Below are positions 8,731 through 15,701 of a stretch of 64,000 nucleotides of DNA, piece after piece (the stretch's first letter is position 1; each line of letters starts with the position of its first letter). Source of the stretch: Desulfomonile tiedjei DSM 6799 (GTDB taxonomy: Bacteria; Desulfobacterota; Desulfomonilia; Desulfomonilales; Desulfomonilaceae); the NCBI RefSeq assembly GCF_000266945.1, contig NC_018025.1:2728001-2792000 (forward strand). Direction: 5' to 3'. The translations under genes were made by a program, and so were the position numbers. The notes under the pieces were generated by a model, which saw only the letters and a program-made list of their open reading frames with translations, was not told where the DNA came from and ran no database searches.

Positions 8731-9123
8731 CTACCAAGCTCCGGTGAAGGTCCCGACAGGTGCATCAAATTTCTTCACGGGCTCGGATTCGGGAGAAACG
8801 TCAACACTGATTGAGCCACTCGTGAACAGACCATCAAATTTGCCCGCGATTTTCTGGAAATCGTAAGATGCTTGCTCGGATTTCGTGGTGTAAGCTGTCT
8901 CGCGGGGCGGTTCCGGTTCGGCCTGCTTCACTTCCGGCTTGACTTCCGGGAACATTGAGCTGATTCGAGTCTCAATCAACCCCAAGTCTTTACGCAGTGT
9001 CAACAATTCCGGACTCGGAAGAGGGGCGTTGCCACTCTTTTGCTTCAATTCCCGAATGCTGTCTCTTACACTCTGCATATTCTTTACTGCTGCAGACAAA
9101 GCGGTCATTATCGGGCCTTCCAT
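8731..9123 (-). CDS. Hypothetical element protein (130 aa)
   Basis: ATG 9123 is preceded by AGGAG at seven bases and is preferred over an upstream in-frame codon at 9171 that overlaps the previous gene. The N-terminal half is helical (ALSAAVKNMQSVRDSIRELK, then LTLRKDLGLIETRISSMF). A Pro/Glu-rich linker follows (PEVKPEVKQAEPEPP), and the C-terminal half has a possible small fold ending FDAPVGTFTGAW. No known domain is recognised. It lies in the leftward operon after the 238-residue HTH-like protein, 48 bp downstream of it. The open frame, ribosome-binding site and spacing support a real gene. Confidence 0.6.
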   Translation of the reverse strand: MEGPIMTALSAAVKNMQSVRDSIRELKQKSGNAPLPSPELLTLRKDLGLIETRISSMFPEVKPEVKQAEPEPPRETAYTTKSEQASYDFQKIAGKFDGLFTSGSISVDVSPESEPVKKFDAPVGTFTGAW

Positions 9124-9170
9124 GTGTATTCTCCTATCGTTTTTTACTATTTGAAAAAGACGCTGACGCA

Positions 9171-9887
9171 CTATGCCACGTCAGCCACTAACGCTTGTTC
9201 TGTCCCGTCCACGGATGGGGAGAGGGGAGAATCAAGCGCATCATTAGCGGCGCGTTTCTCTTTGTTCCTTTTTTTTTCGGTCTCGGGTAGCCGATGTTTG
9301 CGAGGGTCCCGATTGCCGGTAATCTCGCACATCAAGTCTTCCCAAGATAGCTTCACACCACATCGATCTGTGAAAAATCTCTCGAAGACCTCGACAAATC
9401 CGCTTTTCCGACTTTCGCGGTGCGGTCGGGTGCGTTCGATTAGTTGAATATCATCAGCGCCAATGTTCCGAATGTTCGGCTGCGGATGGTCGCGTTCCCA
9501 CTGTTCCAGGGATCTCACATTGAGATTGTTCATTTTCCACATTTTGAAGTCAGACGGGCGTAACATTGAAGCTGCAAAACGCTCGCGCTCAGAGCGCCAC
9601 TCGACAGTCTGTTTGGAAACATCCAGCCGATGGAACTTGGAGACCTCCGCGGCAAGTTCGGCCTGGGACAACCCAAGTTCCGACCGTATTTTCTGCCAGA
9701 GACAAGGGGCCTTGGCCGTCTTTTGCGTGCAACGATGATACTGCAGACTAAAGCACGTCCCGATAACCTGTTCCAATATGGCGGGCTCCATGGCGTCACA
9801 TGCGGCAAGTGCTTTGTGGAATCCCTTGTCTAATAACGCACATCGCAGCTCGTGTCTGTCTCTCGTGTATGCCAAAATACTTTCCAT
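9171..9887 (-). CDS. Hypothetical protein with an HTH-like segment (238 aa)
   Basis: A 238-residue, charge-rich protein preceded by GAGAGGAAA nine bases before ATG 9887. Residues about 63-90 (LWQKIRSELGLSQAELAAEV) look like the first helices of a Cro/CI helix-turn-helix, but the rest does not follow a known repressor architecture. The C-terminus is strongly basic (EKKRNKEKRA), then acidic. It is the second gene of the leftward set, downstream of the ribbon-helix-helix protein. A role in DNA binding is plausible; the family is unknown. It contains several Cys residues but no clear metal motif. Confidence 0.6.
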   Translation of the reverse strand: MESILAYTRDRHELRCALLDKGFHKALAACDAMEPAILEQVIGTCFSLQYHRCTQKTAKAPCLWQKIRSELGLSQAELAAEVSKFHRLDVSKQTVEWRSERERFAASMLRPSDFKMWKMNNLNVRSLEQWERDHPQPNIRNIGADDIQLIERTRPHRESRKSGFVEVFERFFTDRCGVKLSWEDLMCEITGNRDPRKHRLPETEKKRNKEKRAANDALDSPLSPSVDGTEQALVADVA

Positions 9888-9944
9888 GTGAAATATTTCC
9901 TCTCTTACTATTGCAAAAGTGTCGTCAAGATCGTTTTCAAGTGA

Positions 9945-10145
9945 CTACCATCCACGCAACGGGCGCCTGCGTTGTATGGCTGGCCTGTCTTGTCGATCTC
10001 CGGTAGACCGCAATCCTGCATCGATCAAATTGCGGATATACGCAGAGACTGTAATACCCCTCTGGGCGGCCAGATTGGCCAAAAGATCAGCAATGCTATT
10101 GCTCACCTTAACTGCAATGGTCTGATTGAATCCTTCGCGCTCCAT
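9945..10145 (-). CDS. Ribbon-helix-helix DNA-binding protein (CopG/Arc-like, 66 aa)
   Basis: The first 47 residues match a ribbon-helix-helix fold: a short strand (NQTIAVKVS), helix A (SIADLLANLAAQRG) and, after ITVSAYI, helix B (RNLIDAGLRST). The tail is basic (RQDRPAIQRRRPLRGW). Such proteins dimerise and bind short repeated operators through the paired strands. AAGGAC precedes ATG 10145. It is the first gene of the leftward operon and faces the 700-bp repeat-rich region at 10146-10872, whose multiple CACATT/AATGTG motifs are natural candidate sites for it. That binding is inferred. Confidence 0.75.
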   Translation of the reverse strand: MEREGFNQTIAVKVSNSIADLLANLAAQRGITVSAYIRNLIDAGLRSTGDRQDRPAIQRRRPLRGW

Positions 10146-10872
10146 AACATTTTGTCCTTGTGTGTTCGGCCTGTTTTGTAAGCAATTTGCCGGTCATCAG
10201 ATATTTGAAATTGTGTCGTACCAAGCTCCCCATATATTGGGGTTCAATTCGAGAAAAGGTTTACCAAACTACGGACGGTTTGCAAACAAAAATATGCAGA
10301 ATATGAGCGGATCCACGTAAGATTCCACATTCCATGATGCGCGCACAAAATCACATTGCCACACATCCACCGTTTCTTATACCCCAAAATGCCGCCAAAA
10401 TGTGACAATTTACGTCAACCACTATCAACAAAGTTTACAGAACCACACGTCAAAATGTGTAAGCATAAATAGAACATATGCACCATGTGACAATAAATGT
10501 CATACTGCTGACGTCAAATGTCATTAATTGTGCCAAAGAGTGTCATAATACACATTGAGCACACATTAAACGCACAGTGAAATGTGGCCTGATACATTCT
10601 ACTTAACTCTAACAACATTCATATCACACTTACCACACATTTTGGCATATCTTTTGCTCTATAAAACGACAACAGCGACACACAAATGGAAAAGGGAAGG
10701 ATAGAAACAGACAAACAGAACGCAGCCAAACAGAGCAAAAAAGGACAGCGAAAGGCAGTAAGAGGCTGCCGACCCCGAAACACCGGAGAGGGAACAAAAT
10801 CCCCTGGACACGGCGAGGAGAAGGGGGAAAGAGAAAACCGGACAACAATAAAAATCAGAAAGGATCTTCACC
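10146..10872. other. Gene-free regulatory/replication-like region with repeated CACATT/AATGTG motifs
   Basis: Over 700 bp with no convincing gene; a 68-codon frame at 10686 has no ribosome-binding site. Eight exact CACATT or AATGTG copies lie between 10326 and 10641 (10326, 10352, 10399, 10454, 10551, 10562, 10581, 10636). Related words also occur (ATGTGACAAT at 10399 and, with one flank change, 10485; AATGTCAT twice near 10497-10523). The tract is AT-rich and separates divergent genes. It could be a divergent operator array or an origin-like iteron region. Confidence 0.5.
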
Positions 10873-11061
10873 ATGCGCCACACATACCATAGAGCATGGC
10901 ACCTCACCGCCCCATGGAAACGAATCTCAAAGGAACACCTAACAACAGCACTGAGACAACTGTTTCCACCTCACGAAGTGCCCCACATGATAGACAAGAT
11001 TGACCGCGGAGACATCCTCGAGACGCAGCACGCTTTTTATAAATGCGAAATGTGCAGATAA
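10873..11061 (+). CDS. Small hypothetical protein (62 aa)
   Basis: ATG 10873 follows AAAGGAT at about eight bases. The 62-residue product (starts MRHTYHRAWHLTAPWKRISK, ends FYKCEMCR) is rich in His, and its C-terminal CEMC pair could bind metal, though a full finger is not present. It is the first rightward gene after the repeat-rich region and is followed by a GC-rich hairpin at 11079-11102, then by the next small gene. No family is recognised. Confidence 0.5.
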   Translation: MRHTYHRAWHLTAPWKRISKEHLTTALRQLFPPHEVPHMIDKIDRGDILETQHAFYKCEMCR

Positions 11062-11078
11062 TCACCAACACTCTATAC

Positions 11079-11102
11079 CGGGGGGACTTCTCATACCCCC
11101 CG
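11079..11102 (+). terminator. GC-rich hairpin between two small genes
   Basis: CGGGGGG (11079-11085) and CCCCCCG (11096-11102) form a 7-bp stem with a 10-base loop, followed by TTTA. It lies between small genes and could be a weak terminator or attenuator. The missing long T tract lowers confidence. Confidence 0.4.
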
Positions 11103-11133
11103 TTTACCCAACACATCCAAGGGAGACACACCC

Positions 11134-11355
11134 ATGCCACACACGTTATACGCTGCAGACACCTACCGGGCCGCGCTAATGATGGACGATATACAGAACA
11201 TCGTTGACTTGCTCGGCAAGGAACAAATCGACCTCGCGCGCCTGAAGTGCACCTACCACCTACGCGCAAACCTCCGGACCAATGAGCAAGATAAATACCG
11301 CAATATTGCCGCTGCAATTTGGAGCCGGGGTTATATGTGGCGGATAGCAGATTGA
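11134..11355 (+). CDS. Small hypothetical protein (73 aa)
   Basis: ATG 11134 follows AGGGAG at eight bases. The product is helical (YRAALMMDDIQNIVDLLGKE, then DKYRNIAAAIWSRGYMW) with no recognisable domain. It follows the 62-residue gene on the same strand, separated by a hairpin, and both lie in the early-region position of the element, next to regulators. A regulatory or anti-host function is possible but nothing in the sequence shows it. Confidence 0.5.
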   Translation: MPHTLYAADTYRAALMMDDIQNIVDLLGKEQIDLARLKCTYHLRANLRTNEQDKYRNIAAAIWSRGYMWRIAD

Positions 11356-11576
11356 CGGGAGAACGCGGCGCGCAAGCGCGTATGCCTGGGCATTTGAAAA
11401 GGATGGGAGAGGGGAGAGACGACAAGATCGCGCGACGTTATTCCGACTTCATAACGACTTCATAACGACTAGAGAGAAAGCTAGTCGCGCGAAATGCTTA
11501 CGCTTTCAGAACGCGCCAATAAAACGAAAAGCCGGACTGGTGCTAAAAAAGCACTATGTTGGGCTTACTTATTTTT

Positions 11577-11628
11577 TGTCAAATCCGCTAAATTTAGTTT
11601 GACAGTGAGAACGCGCAAGAGTTACCAT
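11577..11628 (+). promoter_or_regulatory. Inverted repeat with embedded -35 box (operator/promoter)
   Basis: TGTCAAA (11577-11583) and TTTGACA (11598-11604) form an inverted repeat around a central palindrome, CTAAATTTAG (11588-11597). The right arm contains a consensus -35 box TTGACA (11599-11604). An 18-bp spacer leads to TACCAT (11623-11628), a weak -10. A repressor bound at the dyad would cover the promoter. The HTH protein encoded at 12381 is a candidate regulator. Confidence 0.45.
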
Positions 11629-11651
11629 TTCATTAACCCCAAAACGGAATC

Positions 11652-11686
11652 GGGTGACTAAAAGACTGGTACTCTTTCAGTCACCC
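11652..11686 (+). promoter_or_regulatory. Long hairpin in the leader of the 11721 gene
   Basis: GGGTGACTAAAAGA (11652-11665) pairs with TCTTTCAGTCACCC (11673-11686), giving a 14-bp stem with one mismatch and a 7-base loop. It lies 20 bp before the AAGGAGG ribosome-binding site of the next gene. It could be an RNA control element or a protein-binding dyad; there is no T tract, so it is not a clear terminator. Confidence 0.5.
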
Positions 11687-11720
11687 TAAGCCGCAAAACC
11701 TAACAAGGAGGCATTGCAGC

Positions 11721-12374
11721 ATGGCCAAATCTTATTCTGCCCAAGACAAGAAATCAACAAGCGAAACAACTTATCAACAGGGGACGGGTCAGCCCGCTAC
11801 CCTCGCGGAAACGTCCCCACTCACCGACCAGCTATCAACAGACGATGATATCGAGATCACGTTTGCCGACGAAACAAACCCCTCTCTTGATGATCCCACG
11901 TGCTCCGATTCTGTTTCCCTCACCATGGACACTGACAAACCCCTCACCCTGGACGATCCCGACGACGACATAACCACCCTGGACCACGAACCCCGAGATG
12001 TTCCCGACGACGAAAACGATCCCGACATCTCCATCGAATGGAACGATGAATCTTTCCCTTGGCCTACAGCCAAACCACTATCCGAACTCGAGCTTGCTGT
12101 CTGGAAAACATACCACATCCCGCTCCCCATCCTACCCGAAACAGGACTCCCCCCGTTGAACCATCTAATCGCCCCCCTCACTGAATGGGCTGGACCCGTT
12201 AAGGCCCTGATTGCGACTGCTACAGATTTGAATCTCGAAAGTATCGATTCAGACGATCTTGAAGCAGGAAAACGGGCTGAACGAGCCTTTTGCACTCTCA
12301 AAGCTGTGGAGCGGTTGTTTTCGGACCTGGACGTTTTGTTCGACGTATGGGGGAAGGCGCTGCACAAGAGGTAA
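11721..12374 (+). CDS. Highly acidic hypothetical protein (217 aa)
   Basis: ATG 11721 follows AAGGAGG at about eight bases. Residues about 35-115 are extremely rich in Asp and Glu (stretches such as DDDIEITFADE, DDPDDDITTLDHEPRDVPDD and PDISIEWNDESF). The C-terminal half is a probable helical domain (LSELELAVWKTYHIPL, then AERAFCTLKAVERLFSDLD). No family is recognised. Acidic early proteins of phages and mobile elements are often DNA mimics that block restriction or repressors, so this is a possible role, not shown. It lies 6 bp upstream of a Cro/CI-type regulator and probably shares its transcript. Confidence 0.6.
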   Translation: MAKSYSAQDKKSTSETTYQQGTGQPATLAETSPLTDQLSTDDDIEITFADETNPSLDDPTCSDSVSLTMDTDKPLTLDDPDDDITTLDHEPRDVPDDENDPDISIEWNDESFPWPTAKPLSELELAVWKTYHIPLPILPETGLPPLNHLIAPLTEWAGPVKALIATATDLNLESIDSDDLEAGKRAERAFCTLKAVERLFSDLDVLFDVWGKALHKR

Positions 12375-12380
12375 TCTATT

Positions 12381-12767
12381 ATGACTGACGACGCTGCCCA
12401 TGACCCCAAATATTCCACGTTCGTCAAGCGACTCGTCTCGTTTAAGAAGCGCAAGACGAACGGACAGAAAGCTGAGACTGACGAACAATTCTGCGACCGC
12501 CTGGGAATATCCATTTCCCGGTTCAGGTCTTGGCTTTACAAAGGCACTGAACCAGATATCCCAAGTCTACTGCATCTCTCGGAAACTCTCGACGTGTCTC
12601 CCGATTGGCTCTACCTAGGACGCGGCCACTCCGTCGAATATCTGAGAGACGAAGGGCTGAGAGTCACACGGATCCCAAGAGAACCGCTCGAGATTGTCGA
12701 AGAAATCGAAGCGGAAGAAGCGGCAAGAGAGACAGAGCCCCACAAAAAGAGGCGAAAAATTTCGTAG
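12381..12767 (+). CDS. Cro/CI-like regulator (128 aa)
   Basis: GAGGTAATCTATT precedes ATG 12381. The protein has a helix-turn-helix of the phage repressor type at residues about 30-75 (DEQFCDRLGISISRFRSWLY, then PSLLHLSETLDVSPDWLYLG). That last pattern is typical of XRE/CI-type domains. The C-terminal tail is a charged helix (EIVEEIEAEEAARETE, then HKKRRK) instead of a peptidase domain, so it is not a LexA-type self-cleaving repressor. It lies between the acidic protein and the serine recombinase. It probably controls the element's lysogenic/excisive switch or the promoter at 11577-11628. Confidence 0.75.
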   Translation: MTDDAAHDPKYSTFVKRLVSFKKRKTNGQKAETDEQFCDRLGISISRFRSWLYKGTEPDIPSLLHLSETLDVSPDWLYLGRGHSVEYLRDEGLRVTRIPREPLEIVEEIEAEEAARETEPHKKRRKIS

Positions 12768-12900
12768 AAATTGGTGACAGGTACCCAACCACCCCATAGG
12801 GGCAACACTTTTCAAAAAAAAATGAAGCTGAACCCGGGGGGGGGTGACCATAGAAGGTCCGCTCCCCTCGGGCTTTCCACTCGAAAGGATGTGCGACAAT

Positions 12901-13671
12901 ATGAAGCGAGCTGCCATATATACTCGAGTCAGCACAGAAGATCAGGCTGAGAACGGAGTCAGTCTCGAGAACCAATCCGAGAGGATTCGGGAATATTGCT
13001 CATATAAGAATCTCGAGATTGTGGTTGAAATCGAAGATGCTGGTGTGTCTGGCGGTCTGAACAAAAGCCGTGAAGGATTCATGAAACTCCTGGATCTTGC
13101 AGAGAACGGTCAAATCGATTGCATCGTCTTCTATTCCCTGGAAAGACTCTCGAGAGACATGTTGACCATGCTTACCCTCGAGCGCCTGTTTGAAGATCAT
13201 AATGTAGAGCTACATACCGTTGATGGACAGGTTGATACATCCACTCCGGACGGATTCATGCAGTTCGCAATGAAGAGTTTTCTCGGGGAAATGGAGCGCA
13301 GGCAAATCAAATACCGGACCAAGAAAGCCATGCAGCACAAGAAACAGAATGGACACGTAACAGGCGCCGTATGCTACGGTTACACTGAGAAGATCGTCAG
13401 TATCAATGGACGTGAGAAGCCGCTGAGAGTTTTACAACTGTATGAACCAGAACAGGAAATCATCCGGTCCGTCAACACGATGTATCAGACCGGGAAACGT
13501 CTGTCTCAGATCGTATGCTCATTGAACAGCAATGGAATCACGACTCGAGAAGGAAAAGGCTGGACACCACAACAGGTCAAGCGGCTCATACCTGGATATG
13601 AGAACTGCTTCAAGAAATCCAAGACACGGATTTCCGTTGCCGCTCGAGCCTTCATCGAAGCTATAGCATGA
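12901..13671 (+). CDS. Serine recombinase (resolvase-type catalytic domain plus recombinase domain, 257 aa)
   Basis: The N-terminal domain begins RAAIYTRVSTEDQ, with the nucleophilic Ser in VST, followed by the catalytic Arg region YSLERLSRDMLT. The E-helix region (FLGEMERRQIKYRTKKAM) leads into a Recombinase-type domain (HVTGAVCYGY, then GITTREGKGWTPQQVKRLI). At 257 residues it is longer than simple resolvases (about 185) but much shorter than large serine integrases (450 or more), and it lacks the zinc-ribbon and coiled-coil parts. The chosen start is ATG 12901; ATG 12889 and GTG 12844 are in-frame alternatives. A strong terminator follows. It co-occurs with a tyrosine integrase in the same element and may resolve multimers, drive inversion or be a remnant of another insertion. 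Confidence 0.85.
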   Translation: MKRAAIYTRVSTEDQAENGVSLENQSERIREYCSYKNLEIVVEIEDAGVSGGLNKSREGFMKLLDLAENGQIDCIVFYSLERLSRDMLTMLTLERLFEDHNVELHTVDGQVDTSTPDGFMQFAMKSFLGEMERRQIKYRTKKAMQHKKQNGHVTGAVCYGYTEKIVSINGREKPLRVLQLYEPEQEIIRSVNTMYQTGKRLSQIVCSLNSNGITTREGKGWTPQQVKRLIPGYENCFKKSKTRISVAARAFIEAIA

Positions 13672-13682
13672 TCGAAAAATAA

Positions 13683-13708
13683 CACGGGGTGCGCCTCGTT
13701 ATTTTTTT
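13683..13708 (+). terminator. Rho-independent terminator after the serine recombinase
   Basis: ACGGGG-TGCG-CCTCGT forms a 6-bp stem (one G-U pair) followed by TATTTTTTT, 14 bp after the recombinase stop. This is a standard intrinsic terminator for the rightward transcript. Confidence 0.75.
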
Positions 13709-13736
13709 GAGACATCATGTCGAATTCCAAACAAAG

Positions 13737-13762
13737 AAAACCCCGTGGAGAGCGGGGTTTTT
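13737..13762. terminator. Second, probably bidirectional terminator
   Basis: AAAACCCCG (13737-13745) pairs with CGGGGTTTTT (13753-13762), with a T run on one side and an A run on the other, so it can work in both directions. With the one at 13683 it isolates the rightward genes from the leftward replication genes. Confidence 0.75.
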
Positions 13763-14104
13763 CCCATTAAGGGGAAACAAATATGGAAAGAAACTGACAT
13801 CTTTCTTATCCGCTTTTCCGGTATTTTGCCAACAAATAATGAGTAATCGTGAAGAAATTCCCGCTGTTCCTGCACTCTCTCACCCGGGTCTATGCCAGGT
13901 TGTCACCCGTCTTTTACCCGACAGTCACCTGACGATCACTCCAATGCTACCCATGCCGCACTCACGTCTCACCTACCAGACACCCAAGGTCCAACAGGGG
14001 AGGTGTCACAGCAATTGGTGAGCGGGTGTCACTGTGTTACATTTACGCCAATTGCGCCACATTCACAAATAAGAATCATTACTATTTAGATATTTGTGGC
14101 ACTT
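13763..14104. other. Gene-free spacer between convergent gene groups
   Basis: No gene is seen. GTGTCAC occurs twice (near 14004 and 14026). The last 70 bp are AT-rich and contain GGCAC, CACATT and AATGTG words like those in 10146-10872. Function unknown. Confidence 0.4.
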
Positions 14105-14806
14105 TTAATTAATGTGTGCCATTTCAACAGAATCGCCTTGATGATCGAACCGCCACCAAGGATCGGGTTGTTTGTTCCAATCGAATCCGTTGAGACTGAG
14201 TATTCGGAATCGATTTCTTTGGCTCAATCTCACCCATCCAGGACCGGATTGACGTTTCCACCTCGTGAAGGTGGACTCTGTGACACCGATAGGTTGTCTC
14301 CGTGAGTCATCACACACAGAATGTCGTTTCGTAACACTCACAAGGAATCGTGCCAAGTGTTCGTCTGTGAAGCACTCAATGGATTCAACACAGAGCCAGT
14401 TGGCGTTTAGTGGATCATCTCCGCACATCCACGACTCTTTTTGTGCCAGGTGAGCCATGCGAAAGACGAGATTGTTATAGATGTGTGGAGCAGGATCAAT
14501 GATTGTGCGGGACGTGGACAGGTCACAGATCACAGTGCTCCACCGGTTGCGTGCCATGACACAGATGAAGGGGATTTGGTTGTCTGTGCAATACTGATAA
14601 TACGTGGAGATTTCTGGAATGTCTCGGGACGTTCGATGTCCAACAATCGAATAGAGATAATCATTGTGGGTAATCGCACGTTCGATTGTTCGGCGTCCAC
14701 GATAGTCCAGGTGAGTGAAGCGAGGGTCCGAATCTGCCCATCTATGAACAGGTTCGTTGCGGGCATTCAAGGGGATAGCATTCGACAAAGCCGCGTAAGT
14801 TTTCAT
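14105..14806 (-). CDS. Hypothetical protein (233 aa)
   Basis: AGGAG lies seven bases before ATG 14806. The 233-residue protein is rich in Arg, Trp and Cys (for example YRGRRTIERAITHNDYLYS, NRWSTVICDLSTSR and ARFLVSVTKRHSVCDDSRR). It has no membrane segment and no motif that I recognise. It is the most downstream gene of the leftward replication set, 75 bp after the 169-residue Cys protein. Its high Arg content is consistent with nucleic-acid binding, but that is only a guess. The strong ribosome-binding site and operon position support a real gene. Confidence 0.6.
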   Translation of the reverse strand: MKTYAALSNAIPLNARNEPVHRWADSDPRFTHLDYRGRRTIERAITHNDYLYSIVGHRTSRDIPEISTYYQYCTDNQIPFICVMARNRWSTVICDLSTSRTIIDPAPHIYNNLVFRMAHLAQKESWMCGDDPLNANWLCVESIECFTDEHLARFLVSVTKRHSVCDDSRRQPIGVTESTFTRWKRQSGPGWVRLSQRNRFRILSLNGFDWNKQPDPWWRFDHQGDSVEMAHIN

Positions 14807-14881
14807 AGTGACTCCTGGTAATAATTACGTTCAAATCCTCGAAATTCGAGGTAAGGCAATTCAAGTAATAAATTTGAAAAG

Positions 14882-15391
14882 TTAGCTGTTCCCTTTCTCT
14901 TCTTTGTTTTCACATCCGTTGAGCCACTCGAGCCGTTCGGGTTTGCCGGACTTCATGCAAAAATTGCCGGTCGGGACCTGGGGAGTGCGTAAGTGTGTGC
15001 AGTAGAGGCATGATGTTTGCGGGGCGTCGGGAAAGGGATTGATTCCGAGTTTTTCCATGAGCGTGAAATAGTCAATAAAGCCGAGTCTACATTTTTTTAA
15101 AAGTCCTTCTAATTCTGGTTGTTCCTCGATTCTTCGCCTTACCTCTTCCCGCCGATCTTCCGGGATAAGGAAGAGGGCGGAAGCTGGGGTTGTTTTGTGT
15201 GCGTTAATTTGGGTTGTTTTTGGATTGGGATGCTGTTGTTCTTGCTCGTTTTGGTCTGGTTTTTCTGTTTCTGTTTCCGATTCTGTCTCTATTTTTGTTT
15301 CATTTGGCACAAATTCATGTTTTGTGGCACGACCATTAGGTGCTGATTGCATGCTGCTTTTGTCTTTGAATAACTCGAATACGTTGACCAT
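14882..15391 (-). CDS. Hypothetical protein with a C-terminal four-Cys motif (169 aa)
   Basis: ATG 15391 follows GAGGTCTAAA. Residues 1-65 are a hydrophilic Glu/Gln/Asn-rich tail (for example ETKIETESETETEKPDQNEQ). Residues about 70-115 form helices (PEDRREEVRRRIEEQPELEG, then LKKCRLGFIDYFTLMEKLG). The end holds CLYCTH-N9-FC and a last Cys in LNGCENK, a spacing that fits a small zinc or iron-sulfur site. Its start is 22 bp from the first iteron at 15413, downstream of the primase-helicase pair, so an accessory role in replication initiation is plausible. Family unknown. Confidence 0.6.
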   Translation of the reverse strand: MVNVFELFKDKSSMQSAPNGRATKHEFVPNETKIETESETETEKPDQNEQEQQHPNPKTTQINAHKTTPASALFLIPEDRREEVRRRIEEQPELEGLLKKCRLGFIDYFTLMEKLGINPFPDAPQTSCLYCTHLRTPQVPTGNFCMKSGKPERLEWLNGCENKEEKGNS

Positions 15392-15412
15392 TTTAGACCT
15401 CGTTTTGGCTCG

Positions 15413-15688
15413 TTTCTACATTTCTACATTGAATCTACATAAGTTCCTACATGTATAAGTTACTGTAATTCCGTTGCAATTCGCTTTTTATGTAGAAATG
15501 TAGAAACACTTCTAGTTTTAAATAGGGGGGGGGTAGTTATTATTTTTGTCTCAAAAAAAAATCCGTAAAAAGAAAACTGGCATCCTTTCTACATTTCTAC
15601 ATAATGTCCGAATTGTGGTGTCATTGTGGTTGTTTAGGCATGTCGGAAGCCATGTAGAAAGAAAATCTCGTTCTACATTTCTACATAA
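15413..15688. repeat. Iteron-like repeats next to the primase-helicase gene (candidate replication origin)
   Basis: Four copies of a TTTCTACATTTCTACAT(A/T)(A/T) unit occur at 15413-15430, 15488-15506 (inverted), 15586-15604 and 15671-15688, each itself a tandem of TTTCTACAT. Extra half-sites lie near 15435, 15446 and 15651. The tract lies in the 310-bp gap between the helicase stop and the next gene and contains A/T-rich runs. Satellites of the P4 type keep the origin near the primase gene and use direct repeats bound by it, so an origin is the natural reading. The first copy could also act as an operator for the 15391 gene. Confidence 0.6.
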
Positions 15689-15701
15689 ACCCGCTTCTGG
15701 A

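Larger units (their letters stand above)
11356..11720. other. Gene-free region upstream of the acidic protein gene
   Basis: No gene is seen. It contains a tandem CTTCATAACGA repeat (near 11448-11470), a small GTGCT/AGCAC hairpin near 11540, an operator-like inverted repeat with promoter (11577-11628) and a long hairpin just before the next gene (11652-11686). The density of dyads indicates a control region. Confidence 0.5.

Noticed and set aside
10630-10907. Leftward 72- and 82-codon frames and a rightward 68-codon frame in the repeat-rich region
   Set aside because: No ribosome-binding sites and composition typical of non-coding DNA.
10326-15688. Possible CRISPR array suggested by repeated short words
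   Set aside because: The repeats are 6-19 bp, irregularly spaced and partly inverted, with no constant spacer length and no cas genes. They fit iterons or operators.
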